64,000 nucleotides of DNA from Glutinoglossum americanum (taxonomy: Eukaryota; Ascomycota; Geoglossomycetes; Geoglossales; Geoglossaceae): positions 62,001 through 126,000 of the forward strand of contig JAGHQL010000016.1 of the NCBI GenBank assembly GCA_020080175.1, in the 5' to 3' direction. The notes under the pieces are model-generated. The model did not search any database and had not been told where the DNA came from. It was given only the letters and a program-made list of their open reading frames with translations. Both the position numbers and the translations under genes were made by a program. The stretch's first letter is position 1. Every line of letters begins with the position of its first letter. Positions 11,721 to 22,603 of this stretch are shown here, piece after piece.

Positions 11721-12079
11721 ATGCGTGTTGCAGTCTCCGTCTATACTTCGCAGGTACGTTTTTTTTCTATTGTGGGTCGTGTGCCTCTTATCTCCCGCCC
11801 CGCCAGTTTTCACCCAAGGGTGAAGGCATTTCGCACGATCGCCCCAACGGCAATTTCTCGATTGGTGAGGATATGGGAATTGGGGATATGGCTGACTGAC
11901 TTCGTCTTGCAGGATTATATCTCAGGTAAAAAAAAGAAGATTTTTCTTATCGAGGATCCATCCCCACTCTCCACGAACTCGGGTCTTCAAACTAGAGTCG
12001 TGGGCGAGTATGTGAACAGGAACTGACAATGGTTGGAAATTTTCATCTAGATCACCTGTGGAAGGCCTCAGTAAACTAA
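11721..12079 (+). CDS. Arginine attenuator peptide uORF of CPA1 (spliced, 3 exons)
   Basis: A 24-residue upstream ORF that in ascomycetes stalls ribosomes when arginine is abundant and so lowers CPA1 translation. Exons 11721..11753, 11913..11925 and 12051..12079 total 75 nt, ending in TAA. Residues 6-13 read SVYTSQDY and 13-21 YISDHLWKA. Against the Neurospora arg-2 peptide, as remembered, 14 of 24 positions are identical, including Thr9, Ser10, Gln11, Asp12, Tyr13, Ser15, Asp16, His17, Leu18 and Trp19; Phe8-Tyr, Leu14-Ile and Arg20-Lys are conservative. Introns 11754..11912 (GTACGT, CTGAC, GCAG) and 11926..12050 (GTAAAA, CTGAC, CTAG) are canonical. The middle exon is only 13 nt. The uORF ATG has a pyrimidine at -3 (poor context), consistent with leaky scanning, while the CPA1 ATG, 92 nt after the uORF stop, has A at -3. 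No other ATG lies between them. Confidence 0.93.
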
Positions 12080-12171
12080 AGAATACCCCTCTCGACTTCA
12101 ATCAAACTCCCAAAACCAAACCGCTCGCCATCCGCGTTTCACTCAAAGACTCGCCTCGTTTAAAACCAACT

Positions 12172-13853
12172 ATGCTCACTCACATCATGAAGCCGGTGGC
12201 TTTCAAGCCTCAATTGACTCTCCCGAAGGCCGGAATGCAGATGCGCTATCTGGCTACGGTTAAAGGAAGTGTGGGACGCCAGATGCCAGCGGCATCTAAG
12301 ATTAGGGCCACGCCCGTGTCTCATGACAGAGCGACTTTCACCATCAGGGTACGTCCCCTATTTTTCTACAGGAGACTGCTATCACCATGCGTATACGTGT
12401 AGAGGTTCTAACAGCCCACGCGCTCTCTAGGACGGCCCTATTTTCCACGGCAAATCTTTCGGTGCCAAGTCGAACATCTCCGGCGAGGCGGTCTTTACAA
12501 CCTCTCTCGTGGGGTACCCCGAATCTTTGACCGACCCCTCTTACCGGGGCCAGATCCTCGTCTTCACGCAGCCGCTCATCGGAAACTATGGCGTCCCACC
12601 GCCCTCTCGGGACGAGAGTGGACTGCTCAAGTACTTTGAATCCCCCAACATTCAGGCCTGCGGTGTGGTCGTTGCCGATGCCGCCGAGAAATACAGCCAC
12701 TGGACTGCCGTGGAGAGTCTCAGCGATTGGTGTGCACGTGAAGGGGTTCCCGCCATCACCGGAGTAGATACGCGGGCTATCGTTACATACCTCCGAGAAC
12801 AAGGTTCATCGCTCGCTCGGATCACCATTGGAGAGGAATACGACGCCGACCAGGACGAGGCGTTTGTGGATCCCGAGCAGATCAACCTCGTCAAGAAGGT
12901 CAGCACCAAAGCTCCATTCCATGTGAGTTCCAGCAACGGGGATCTCCACGTGGCTGTGATCGACTGCGGGGTCAAAGAGAACATCTTGAGGAGCCTAGTC
13001 AAGCGCGGGGCAAGCGCGACTGTCTTCCCTTACGACTATCCTATCCACAAAGTAGCCCATCATTTCGATGGTATCTTCATGTAAGGAATGCCCTCGAAAA
13101 TGCAGCATAACTCCGACTGTTGATTTTTTTTTTTTTTTTTTTCCGTGTTGGCTGACATTTCTCTCCCGCCAGCTCCAATGGGCCTGGTGACCCGACTCAT
13201 TGTCAGGAGACCGTCTACCATTTGCGCAGACTCATGGAATCTTCCCAGGTGCCCGTCATGGGTATCTGTCTAGGCCATCAGCTACTCGCCTTGGCGGCCG
13301 GTGCTCGCACCGTAAAGTTGAAGTACGGGAACCGCGCGCACAACATCCCGGCTCTCGACCTCACCACCGGGAGATGTCATATCACCAGCCAAAATCACGG
13401 TTACGCCGTGGAGGCCTCGACGCTTCCAAAGGAGTGGAAGGAATATTTCGTAAATCTTAATGATTCCAGCAATGAGGGTATGCTCTCCTTTTTCCCCGAC
13501 CCAAGACGACTACATCCGCTGACCAGATATCGAAAACAGGGATGATCCACAAATCCCGACCCATCTTCTCCACGCAGTTCCACCCAGAAGCCAAAGGTGG
13601 CCCGCTCGACTCAGCGTACCTGTTCGACGCCTATCTGGAAAGCGTGAACAACTACAAGAACTCGGAAGCCGCCATTCAGCCGTTCCGGGATAGCCGGCCC
13701 AGCCGTCTTCTAGTCGATCTCCTGAGCAAAGAGAGGGTCGGCGTCGAACCTGACCGCTTGGTGAGTCCCGCTGTTGCTACCGATCACGCTACTGCCACTG
13801 CACCTGCCGCATCCACCGCACCCAGTGCGCCTGCTGTGGCGGTTGCGGCTTGA
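12172..13853 (+). CDS. CPA1: Carbamoyl-phosphate synthase, arginine-specific, small (glutaminase) subunit
   Basis: Supplies ammonia from glutamine to the large CPS subunit for arginine synthesis, in filamentous fungi within mitochondria. Exons 12172..12348, 12431..13080, 13173..13477 and 13540..13853 give 481 residues, the usual length. The first ~38 residues are basic and lack acidic residues, fitting a mitochondrial presequence. The CPSase small-chain domain follows ([33 protein letters not shown]). The class I glutamine amidotransferase domain contains SNGPGD, the nucleophile motif GICLGHQ (Cys at about residue 308) and the FHPEA motif (His/Glu at about 392/394). All introns are GT-AG with CTGAC or CTAAC branch points, and each join restores a conserved motif ([30 protein letters not shown]). 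The Ala/Thr/Pro-rich last ~25 residues look non-conserved. Regulation is expected through the attenuator uORF just upstream. Confidence 0.97.
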
Positions 13854-14579
13854 GTGGTTGAGGCTAATGGAAAGGGTTTCGTGGGGTCTTCTGGCGAATA
13901 AGTCTTTTCCGCTTTTGAGCGTCTTTTGCGTGGGGGTCGATCGTGTTTTCCTCTTCCAGGTAACATCTCTATTCTTCCAATGCTTTTCTACCAGGGGTTT
14001 TCTTTTCACATGTTTCTGATCCTGGGGGAAGAACGCTAGTTTACCCCAATTAAAAAAAAGTTATGTATGTACATACCCTGATGCGAAAATCGTTTTGGTT
14101 TTTGCCGATGAGGAGGTGCGGAAAGGGTGGATATGGCTACAGAATGTCCTAGAGCAGAATGGCGGATCGTGGAAGGGAGGAGATATAAGTACTACTACGC
14201 CTTGCGGTATAATTGAAGTTCATTGACAAGCAAAGTAAAGCACCTGCCGTGTTCAATTTCGTCTGCTTTCTTTTGCGTCCACTGGGCTTCTGGAGAGCAA
14301 CCTACCTGCTGAGATGACTAGAAAGTGCACTTTTTAAAAGGGCATAGAACAATATACATAAGACCAGCAGGATAGCAGCCCCCTGAGATTTTCAAAGCTG
14401 CGAAGTTATTCCATTGCAGAACATGACTAAGAACGCGATATGTTCATATGGTCTCGGCTATACACGGGGGTCCCAAGTATCAACCGAGGAAAGAAATATT
14501 TCATCTCCAAGTAACTTTCTACTCCACCCCCTCGCACACGACTACAGTCTGCTCGTCACCCCCCAACACCAACACAACA
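13854..14579. other. Gap between CPA1 and ETF beta
   Basis: No gene seen. It contains the CPA1 3' flank, a small palindrome GTATGTACATAC near 14067-14078 and the promoter side of the next gene. Both neighbours are on the plus strand, so this stretch must hold one terminator and one promoter. Confidence 0.5.
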
Positions 14580-15710
14580 ATGTCAACCCCCCTCCGAATA
14601 CTAGTACCCATAAAACGAGTAATCGACTATGCAGTAAACCCCCTTCTCCCCAACCAATTCCTTTGCCCCCGCTCCCCGCCTCCTTCTTCCCCCACCCCTC
14701 CCCCAGCCTCGCCCTACTCTCATCCTCCCCCCCCCCAAAACAAACCCCCAAAAAAGAAGAAACAACCATCCCACAAACCCCCCCCCCCCCCACCCCACCC
14801 CCCCCCCCCCCCCGCCCCCTTCTCAATCCCCGCAGCCCAGCTAACCCACACAGGTCAAACCCCGCGTCAACAAGACCCAAACCGGCATCGAAACCGCAGG
14901 GGTAAAGCACAGCATGAACCCCTTCGACGAGCTCTCCATCGAAGAATCCGTCCGGCTCCGCGAACGCGGCCAGATCCCCGTGGCCGAGATCCTCGCCTTC
15001 ACCGCGGGGCCCGCCAAATCCGCCGACGTGCTGCGCACCGCGATGGCGATGGGCGCGGACCGGGGGATCCACGTCGACACGGACCTCCGCGGCGCGGCCG
15101 GCGGCGGCGCGGCCGGCGAGCTCGAGCCGCTGGGCGTCGCGAAGCTGATCCGGGCGGTGGCGGAGCGCGAGGGCGCGAACCTCGTGGTGCTGGGCAAGCA
15201 GAGCATCGACGACGACGCGGGGCAGACGGGGCAGATGGTCGCGGGGCTGCTGGGGTGGGGGCAGGCGACGCAGGCGTCGCGCGTGGACGTGGTGGCCGCG
15301 GAGGGCGGCGCGGTGGAGGCCGTGGTGACGCGGGAGGTCGACGGCGGGGTGGAGACGCTGCGCGCGAGGCTGCCTCTGGTGGTCACGACGGATCTGAGGC
15401 TCAATGAGCCGCGGTATGCGAGCTTGCCGAATATTATGAAGGCGAAGAAGAAGAGGTTGGATAGGGTGGGCGTGGAGGATTTCGGGGTCGATGTCGGGAG
15501 GAGGCTGAAGACGCTGAGGGTCACGGGTATGCTTGCTTTCGTTCTTTCTGGCACGCTTCTTCTCCTCTCCTAGCCCTCTAGGACTGCGTGCAGACAAAAC
15601 TAACCGCGTCTCCACGGAAAAACGCAGACCCCCCAGCCCGTCAAGGTGGCGGGAAAGTCGACGACGTGGACGGCATGATCGCCAAGCTCAAGGAGTTGGG
15701 CGCCATTTGA
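14580..15710 (+). CDS. Electron transfer flavoprotein beta subunit
   Basis: Mitochondrial matrix protein that with the alpha subunit carries electrons from acyl-CoA and other dehydrogenases to ETF-ubiquinone oxidoreductase. Exons 14580..14633, 14854..15526 and 15628..15710 give 269 residues (human about 255). Seen: ILVPIKRVIDYA, KHSMNPFDELSIEESVRL, AMAMGADRGIHV, the nucleotide-binding VVLGKQSIDDDAGQTGQM, and the ETF-beta signature VTREVDGGVETLRARLP, then LRLNEPRYASLPNIMKAKKK and the end DGMIAKLKELGAI. Phase-correct joins are DYA-VKPRV and RVT-DPPARQGGGK. A Gly/Ala-rich stretch (GAAGGGAAGELEP) extends a loop where the human protein is shorter. Exon 2 is strikingly GC-rich compared with CPA1, which also creates long spurious frames on the other strand. 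Intron 1 (220 nt) carries a long C tract. Confidence 0.95.
14778..14819 (+). repeat. C-rich tract inside ETF beta intron 1
   Basis: About 42 nt that are almost all C, broken by single A or G bases, inside the first intron just upstream of its CTAAC branch point. The opposite strand therefore has several runs of four or more G and could fold into a G-quadruplex. Composition is read directly; structure is inference. Confidence 0.8.
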
Positions 15711-16130
15711 GAGGCGAGGTTGAGGGTTGAGGGAGAAGTTATTACAGCTTGCGCGTATCGTTGTGTATTTTTGTGTACATATATATACATATATTTTTTT
15801 AGAGGAATGAGGGACACTGCATGTTCAATCCCCCCCAACCAGCCTGCCTCTCTACATACAATCAAGTCCGCTGGTAGAGCCCTCGAGTGGCAGGGAGGGC
15901 CAAAGGGGGCGGCAAGCTCACGTTTTCTGCAAGCTTTGCGTAGAGTGTCTTGCGTAACTCCACGAACATCGAGGGCCTACTCCTACAAAACTGACGCTAT
16001 GACGTCCTCATCATCACCCGACGTGTAATGGTATTCTCCACGGATGCCCGCCCCTAATCAACTCCACATACTTGTATCGTATATACCCCGCTAACAGCGA
16101 CCTTGGACCCCTGAAAGCCACCCCAACCCC
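15711..16130. other. Convergent intergenic gap (ETF beta / cyclin)
   Basis: About 420 nt between two gene 3' ends facing each other. No gene or clear repeat is seen apart from a short TA-rich patch at 15777-15796. Both terminators should lie here. Confidence 0.5.
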
Positions 16131-17206
16131 TCACCCATCCCCATCCAACAACCGCCGCGCCTCCAACTCCCCCTCCACATCCTCCACCGTCACCGGCACA
16201 TCCTTCCCCCGCCACCTCTCCCACTCGCTCCTCGCAAACCCCTCCGTACTCTTCAACGCCACGACCAGAAAGCCCAACTCCTCCCGATCCACATCGAAGA
16301 CCTCCCACCAGTCCTCCGCCGGCAGCTTCACGCCCAGCTCGCGCGCCGCGAGGTAGACCGCCGCGGTCGCGAGGGCGGGCGGCTGGTGCGTCAGGTAGAC
16401 GAGCTGGGGGCTCGCCAGCGCGGCGGTGAGATGCGCAAAGGAGCGGCGCGCCAGCGCGGCGCCCTCCGGGCCCCCGAAAACGTCGAGCGCCTGCAGGTAG
16501 TTGATGGCGACGGTGTAGGGCAGCGCGACGTGCGTCTGGAAGCCCAGGGCGCGGAGCACGCGGGCCTCCGTGCGGAGGAGCGCCGCGCGCCGCGCCAGGT
16601 ACGCGCCCTCGGAGAGGTAGTAGGCCTGCGGGTCCGGCGGGGCCGGCCCGCCCGCCGCGCCGCGCGCCCTCCCGCCCGGCAGCGGCGACGCCGGCGAGAC
16701 GAGCAGCGCGTAGACGTTCAGGACGTTCCGCGGGGACTGCGGGTGCGCCGACAGCTTCGCGGCCAGGTAGAGGCACGCGGCCGAGACGTCCTGCCGCGAG
16801 AACCACGCATATATCAGCATCAGCATTCCCCCCCGCCCCCCCCCCCGGGGCTCTCGCTGCGAGGAAGAGAAGGAGAAGAAAAAGAAAAGCAACAACAACG
16901 ACAAACGGAGAAGGCAAGGCAGGCGCCCCCGGACGGTTCCCGCAAACGTACCCTGGCCCCGAACGTCCGCAGACTTCCCCCCTCGGTCACCCAGAACCGC
17001 GAGTAGAGCACGATCGCCTGCGCGGCGACGTCCTGCGGGAGCCGCAGCAGGACGCCCGCGGCCTGCGTGAGCCGCGCCCCCGCGAAGCGGATCGAGGCTT
17101 CGAGGTCGGCCGGGACGCCGTCGATCTGAGAGCTGCTGTTGGAGAGTTGCAGCGGGGTGGCGAGGGGATTCGAGAGGTGTGAGATTGGGGGTGCGGGTGA
17201 TGCCAT
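16131..17206 (-). CDS. L-type cyclin (transcription/splicing cyclin)
   Basis: Likely regulatory partner of a transcriptional CDK (cyclin L / Pch1 type), acting in the nucleus on RNA polymerase II transcription and splicing. Exons on the minus strand: 17206..16952 and 16790..16131, 304 residues. The first cyclin fold shows AGARLTQAAGVLLRLPQDV, close to the cyclin L motif in human CCNL1, followed by DVSAACLYLAAKL and NVLNVYALL. The second fold shows RVLRALGFQTHVALPYTVAI and PALATAAVYLAAREL. An Ala/Gly/Pro-rich insertion (about residues 118-140) sits between helices where cyclin L proteins have a variable loop. The intron 16791..16951 has a GTACGT donor, CTGAT branch point and GGCAG acceptor, joining FGAR to DVSAAC. 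Both exons are very GC-rich, like the ETF beta exon next door. An assignment to a related C/K/T cyclin is less likely but possible. Confidence 0.85.
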
Positions 17207-17560
17207 CGCCCGGAAGAAAAAAGAAAACAAAGAAGCGCTAGGACGCTGTTGGGATGGGAGAGCACTTGGGTTTTTGGATCACCTCTCTCTCTCCGGGAGG
17301 GAGAAGCTTGGTGATGGCTGCGGCTCTCGTCACATGACCAGATATTCCACAGCAGAGTTGAGCATAAACTGAGCACACAGGTTCCATTTTAGTCATTAAT
17401 AATAATAATAAGCCCTTTTCCAAAAAGAATGTTCGCCTCAAAACAACCTTCTTTTTTTAACCTAAAAAGAGATAAGAGAGACTCCCGAGCACACCTATGC
17501 GTTTACGCTTCGATGAGTGTATGCTGCATACAATACGAAAAGAGCGATAAAATGGTGGGA
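17207..17560. other. Cyclin promoter region / regulator 3' flank
   Basis: About 350 nt between the stop of the upstream minus-strand regulator gene and the cyclin start. No ORF of note; an AAT triplet run lies near 17397-17411. It should contain the cyclin promoter. Confidence 0.5.
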
Positions 17561-20251
17561 TTAGGTAGGATACAGTCTCTCCAGAATCCTCCATCCCCAT
17601 TCGGCGATACAGTCGACCTTCTTCATATCGTAGACCCAGTCCAGCATCAAGCTAGCGCTCTCCTCTAGTTCGCCAGGCTCGAAGTGCGTGTCGCAAACAT
17701 AGCCAAGCAGTTCTGACTGGGTGGTCATGTGGAAGATAAAGAGGATGCCGAGAAAACTGTTCAGATGAGCCATTTAGAATTCCATTCTAGAGGCCATAAG
17801 GTTTGGGAGGGAGGGGAGGTGGGGAATTTGAGAATTGTGACAAACTTCTGTGTCCAGGAGAAGAGCTGAGGAAGAAGCCTCTTCTTATCCCTTGGAGGAG
17901 ACATGCATAGCGGCCAGCGGAGGCAGGACTTTTGAGTGTCAATTACGGGTTAATTAGAGCGACGCGCGAAACCCGGGGCTTACCTTTAGGCAGGCTTTGC
18001 AATTGTTAATGTCTTCGGCAGTCATTTTTTCGGGGTAATGCAGGGCTTTGTAGACAAAAGGTCGGTAGATCATGTACTTCAAAAAATAGAACCTCGTTCG
18101 AAGAACCGCAACGAGAATATCGAGGCTGTTTCCGTGTGTGATAGGTATCGAGTAGTGGTCTGGTACAAACAGAGCGCCAGAAGTCGATTGAGCCTGATGG
18201 GCGCTAGCCCGAGGCATTTCATAACTTTTGTCATCGCTCCATTGAAGTGGCGCGGGGAGCAGTTCCCGCCACGACTCTAGCTGGCGGGCAAGTTCTCGGA
18301 TCACAGACACGGGGGGTCCACCGTAATCATCCGATTTCTCGGTGCCATTCCCGGACGCTGCCTTGCGGATCAGACGAGCTGTTCCGTAAGAACGCAGTGG
18401 GGGCTTAGAACCATACCGTCGTACATGGTAGATTGGACTCGAGAGTAGAGTTTTTTGAGGGCCATTTGAGCGAGAAAGTGATACTGATAATGTGATCTCT
18501 CGCTTTCCATCATGTCTTGAGAACTGTATGGACCGTTAAAGTCGGGCGGAGGTACTAGGTCCTCATATTCACTTATACCAGTCTCAGGTAAGTCCAGCTC
18601 CAGCGTTAAGCCACTACAGGTATTTTGTCAACAGGTATACCTTCAAGAGTGGAGGTCGTGTGTATGAGGGAAGGTAGCAGGATTGGGCAAGCACACTTCT
18701 CCATTAGAACACAGTGCCAGTAGGCGCGCTTTATGTGGTCTCCGCGACGAGAAGACCAATCTATTGGCTCGACACTAGAGAGATAAAGTATTAGCCCAAA
18801 TGCGTGCCAAAAACAAATACCAAGGTATATTACCTCGAAACCAGCATTCTGCAGGCCATAGCGGCAGCGGCAGCCATTCGCCAGAGGTCCTAGCCATCAG
18901 AGCGTTAGTTTTTCTGGATACGGGTGATGTACCTCGAGTCTCATGTACCATATATCGAGCGCATTGAGCAAAATATATTCTAAGGAGAGGAGAGTGGTTA
19001 GGCAAGCATAGAGTTAGGGTGCGGGGGGAGGCCTACGCTGCCAAAGAAAATACTTGAACATTCTCCAGCTCGCACTGCGTCATCAAAAATCCCATCCTCC
19101 TCCGAGCCTCGTTGAACAAAGCGAGTCCTGGTGGCCTCTCCGTCGTGCCTCCGCGGATCCCGCTGCGCCTTCCGGACTCACCGGGGACAGATTCTCCAAT
19201 CGAACCATCAAAAGCACACTGCCCTAAAGCCAATACGAGTAAAGTGATTACCGATTCAACGTCTCCTTCGCCAAACCCCTCTGTCGTTACCCTATGCAAA
19301 GTTTGCGCATAGAAGAGTTCCCGATCGAGAAGGGGATATAAGAAGTTGAACGTGGTGAAGTAGAGACCAGAGACGTTCTGCATGTGCTCAGCTGATAGTT
19401 CGGGGAAGACGACTCGTGGGCCAGTTCGGGCGGTTTGCATCCCGACAAAGGGTCGCGATTCTAGATTTACGTCTAAAGGTAGGCCTGTTCGGTTGCTTTC
19501 TCGCTGCAACATTCGTATAAGCCATTGAGTTCCGTCACGTTTAAGGGGCTCCAGGTCCTTAGATGTATCAATTCCCACGCTCTCCAAGACCTCGCGGACT
19601 GCAGGCCACAACAAAAGCTTGTGAGCCGGGACGATGCGCGGATAAGGCGGGGAGCTACCGGGTCCAACCGTGCTTGTTATTCGGGGATTTTGGAGTGATA
19701 CCGTTGGCTGACTGGAAATAGGACTCCGGCTCGGTTGAGCGGTTCGTGATGGTTGGAAAATATTGGCCCGCACCCGGCCCCCGGATGACGCTACTGAAGA
19801 TGGGTACCGTATACCTGAATCCCCTAGACTGTCGATTTTACCCTCCAGCCGTCGGAGGCTATCAAGGATTTCCACAAGGGTCCGATCCTTCCTAGTATAA
19901 CTCAGTCCCTCCACTCCATATATTGGCAGCCATAATTTCAGCGATACCACAAGGTTCTCAACCCACTCACTTCGTCGGCTGTGGCTCTCTGTACTTGCAC
20001 TCTACCCCCACTTTCACGCATAACCCGCACCTTGGCCGTTGCTCGTCGCATTTGGTCTTGCGGGAACGGCAGGTCTCACATGCCTTGATTGCAAAAGGTA
20101 GCGAAGGTCAGTTTCAAGGTTTCTCGTGTACGACGTAAACATGCGAGGCGTAGTGTATCATAAAACGTACTTGGGCTGCAATAGCTGCTCTCTCCTTCCT
20201 CGTCTGTTGTTCGTGGACTGGACTTCCAGTGCCAAGTTCTTCGGCATCCAT
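17561..20251 (-). CDS. Zn(II)2Cys6 transcription factor with fungal_trans domain
   Basis: Nuclear, DNA-binding regulator of unknown targets. Ten exons, listed from 3' to 5' on the plus coordinates: 17561..17756, 17846..17928, 17984..18357, 18417..18613, 18697..18774, 18834..18889, 18949..18979, 19037..19891, 19971..20083, 20171..20251; 687 residues with all phases matching. The zinc cluster spans residues 29-56: CETCRSRKTKC, then C46, GLC49 and C56, the full C-x2-C-x6-C-x6-C-x2-C-x6-C pattern. A linker and short coiled coil follow (LVEILDSLRRLEGKIDSL). The middle homology region contains YFTTFNFLYPLLDRELFYA, IYFAQCARYMDLWRMAAAAA, MACRMLVS and ENGLTLELDLPETGI, as in fungal_trans (PF04082) proteins. 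The C-terminus includes QLFSWTQNFLGILF. Exons of 31 and 56 nt make automated prediction hard here. Donor 18696 (GTGTGC) is weak but chosen because it restores the ELDLPETGI join. Confidence 0.9.
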
Positions 20252-22603
20252 ATTCTGTGAAGCGGCTCTTGTGGCAACTGAGGAGAAAGCTGTTCGGACA
20301 GGTCCTGACCATGAGGCTCAGTAGCAGCCCGATGGACACTGGGTGATCACCAAATGTGGACCCAAACTCTGAAAGTACCGGGTACAGATATCCGAGATCA
20401 CTCTAACAGTTGCACATAGCCTCCTTCCGAAGAAACATTAACCCCACCAATGGTTAGTAAGGTAGCAGGCCATTTCACTAATGCGGAGTCGTTCTGCTGG
20501 CCAATAGGTGCGTTGTGTTAGGGGAGACGGCGATACCTCCGTCCCGAGATCGATAAAGCCCGGTACAGAACTAGTGTCCCTTGAGAACTTGAGCCACGGA
20601 TAGGATCACGGCAAAACAACAGTTATGCGTCCTTTGTCTGAGGTGCTTCGGTCAACCCAGGGCCCTTAGTTACTTATATACGATAAGGTCGAGGCTGCGT
20701 CAACGAGATCGCCAACAAGAGAGAGTGCAGGCGGGAAATTTCTGGCCAAAATTCTATGATTAATGAAATGGCTCTGTCTTGGACAATAGACACCCACCCA
20801 GGCGGCCAGTTAGCACTACGAAGAGATATATGTTCGCGACGTCTTTCTTTTATAGCTCTCTTTTCTTTTTCCGATGACGATTGCGTCAAGGGTCTTATCC
20901 TACAATCAGATATTGAAAACGATGGCAGCAGTGGATGTCGACAGAAATGTCCGAAACAGCACAGTAAAGAGTTATAGTCGACCCTAGCAAATCCTAAAAC
21001 TCTTTCTATACTCTAGGGAGCAGTTGAAACAAAATTTACCGGTAAAAAAAGGATAATTCCAGAAAAGCTTCGTAGCGAACAATGGATGATTGACGACAGA
21101 CGGTTAGTATAGTTTTTTTGGATGGCTAAGCCAGTCCTTATATGTATTCTCAAGAGCGGGCTGACGCCCCATGAAATCAGCGGCCGACTGATGCTTCTAC
21201 TAGCACTAGCGTTCCGCTCCCGTCCAGGCAAACAAGTTCCCATGCGGGCCTTCGACTGAGCGATTGGATTAGGATATTTAGATTCCTGGGCTACTTACCC
21301 GAGCACGTGATGTTCGATGGCGCCACACCTTCTCTCGTCTCTCCCCGGAGAAAGGAAGCACTAATCAGCCCCATGCAGATCTCTCTACTCCACCGATGCC
21401 TATCTCGCCTCAGCCACACCACAAGAAGCCTCCACAAGCTAGAGAGTTCACGGTGGTATTCCGTCAATCGAATGCGTAATCTCGAGAGGTTGTGCGAAAG
21501 GTCACAGCTCTATGTTGGCCAATGTAGCTCCCAGTCCTTCGAGCTACTAATTCACCTGATTGTACCTCACAACACCCCGATCCTACATTATTCCATGCTT
21601 TCCATTCCTCTTACGTGTGCTGGAATGCTTCGGGAGAAGTACTAGTCGACGATAAGGCGACAGTGGCTCGGAAAGCTATTGCACTTAATGGGGGAATCTG
21701 TGAGAAAGATTAGTATACGCCAAGAAAACGCACTTCATAGCACCAAGAGATATTCTGGAAATTTCTACTATATCTGCCATATAGTCTCTAACTCTCTCCC
21801 ACATTTCTCCGGAATATTTAGTATTTCTTGGTAAAGAAACCGGGGTTTTCGCATGAGGTTTGTCGACTGTTTATTCCAACCAATTTAAAGGCTTGCAATT
21901 TCAAAAGAAGCAACACGATAAGAGTCTTTTCCAACATTACCCGGGCACCAATGACGTGTCATAGGATAGTTGCCCTATGTAACTACTGTACCCCACAATT
22001 CGGAACCACGTACCCCCGAGACCAGATGGACCTGGAAGTATTACCCATAAACGGTCAGAAAAAGCAATTACTCTCTGGGCCTCATCGGGGGAATATCAAT
22101 GCGTTCTTATCACCCACTTTAAACGATTGGCGAGCGCCCAACCAGCTCTATCGCCAATCCTTCGCGGCGACCGGACAAAACCATGGCGCTTCTAAGGGAC
22201 CACACAATCCCCCCCTCATCATTCCGTGATCGGGACTTTTATACCACGTTCGGCACAGAAGAAGAGCCTCCTCTACAGCGCTAGTCCTGACATGGTGAAG
22301 AAGCCCTCAGACACGACCTGCCCATTAACTCTCTCAGTCTTCGTACATATTGACATAGTTCCACTCTATCACCAGGCTACCACACACAGCTGCAGCACGC
22401 GCACATGGCCTCGACCACTTGTTAGTATCTTGGTTCTTCCCGGCATAGGTGATATTATGACTTACGTGATTTTACTCATATAGTGCGGTCCTTTTCATTT
22501 TTAGGAGCTTTCCACGCCCTACGGCCATTTCATTATCATATGCATAGTTATTTTCTGTCGTTTCCACTTTAGCGATCCACATTAAAGTTGAGAGAGCGAG
22601 AAC
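20252..22603. other. 2.35 kb intergenic gap (divergent promoters)
   Basis: Lies between two divergently transcribed genes, so it holds both promoters. No coding signal, tRNA or clear repeat could be supported. The sequence is mixed, without long homopolymers, unlike the gaps farther left. Confidence 0.5.

Noticed and set aside
14448-15615. Long frames on both strands over ETF beta (319 and 357 codons)
   Set aside because: They are by-products of the very GC-rich exon and C-tract; the third frame carries the clear ETF beta protein.
16054-16917. 287-codon minus-strand frame overlapping the cyclin gene
   Set aside because: It is shifted relative to the cyclin frame and is Ala/Gly/Arg low-complexity; the cyclin frame has domain matches.
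20076-20339. 87-codon minus-strand frame at the start of the transcription factor gene
   Set aside because: The zinc-cluster protein is recovered in another frame with two introns; this frame merely reads through them.
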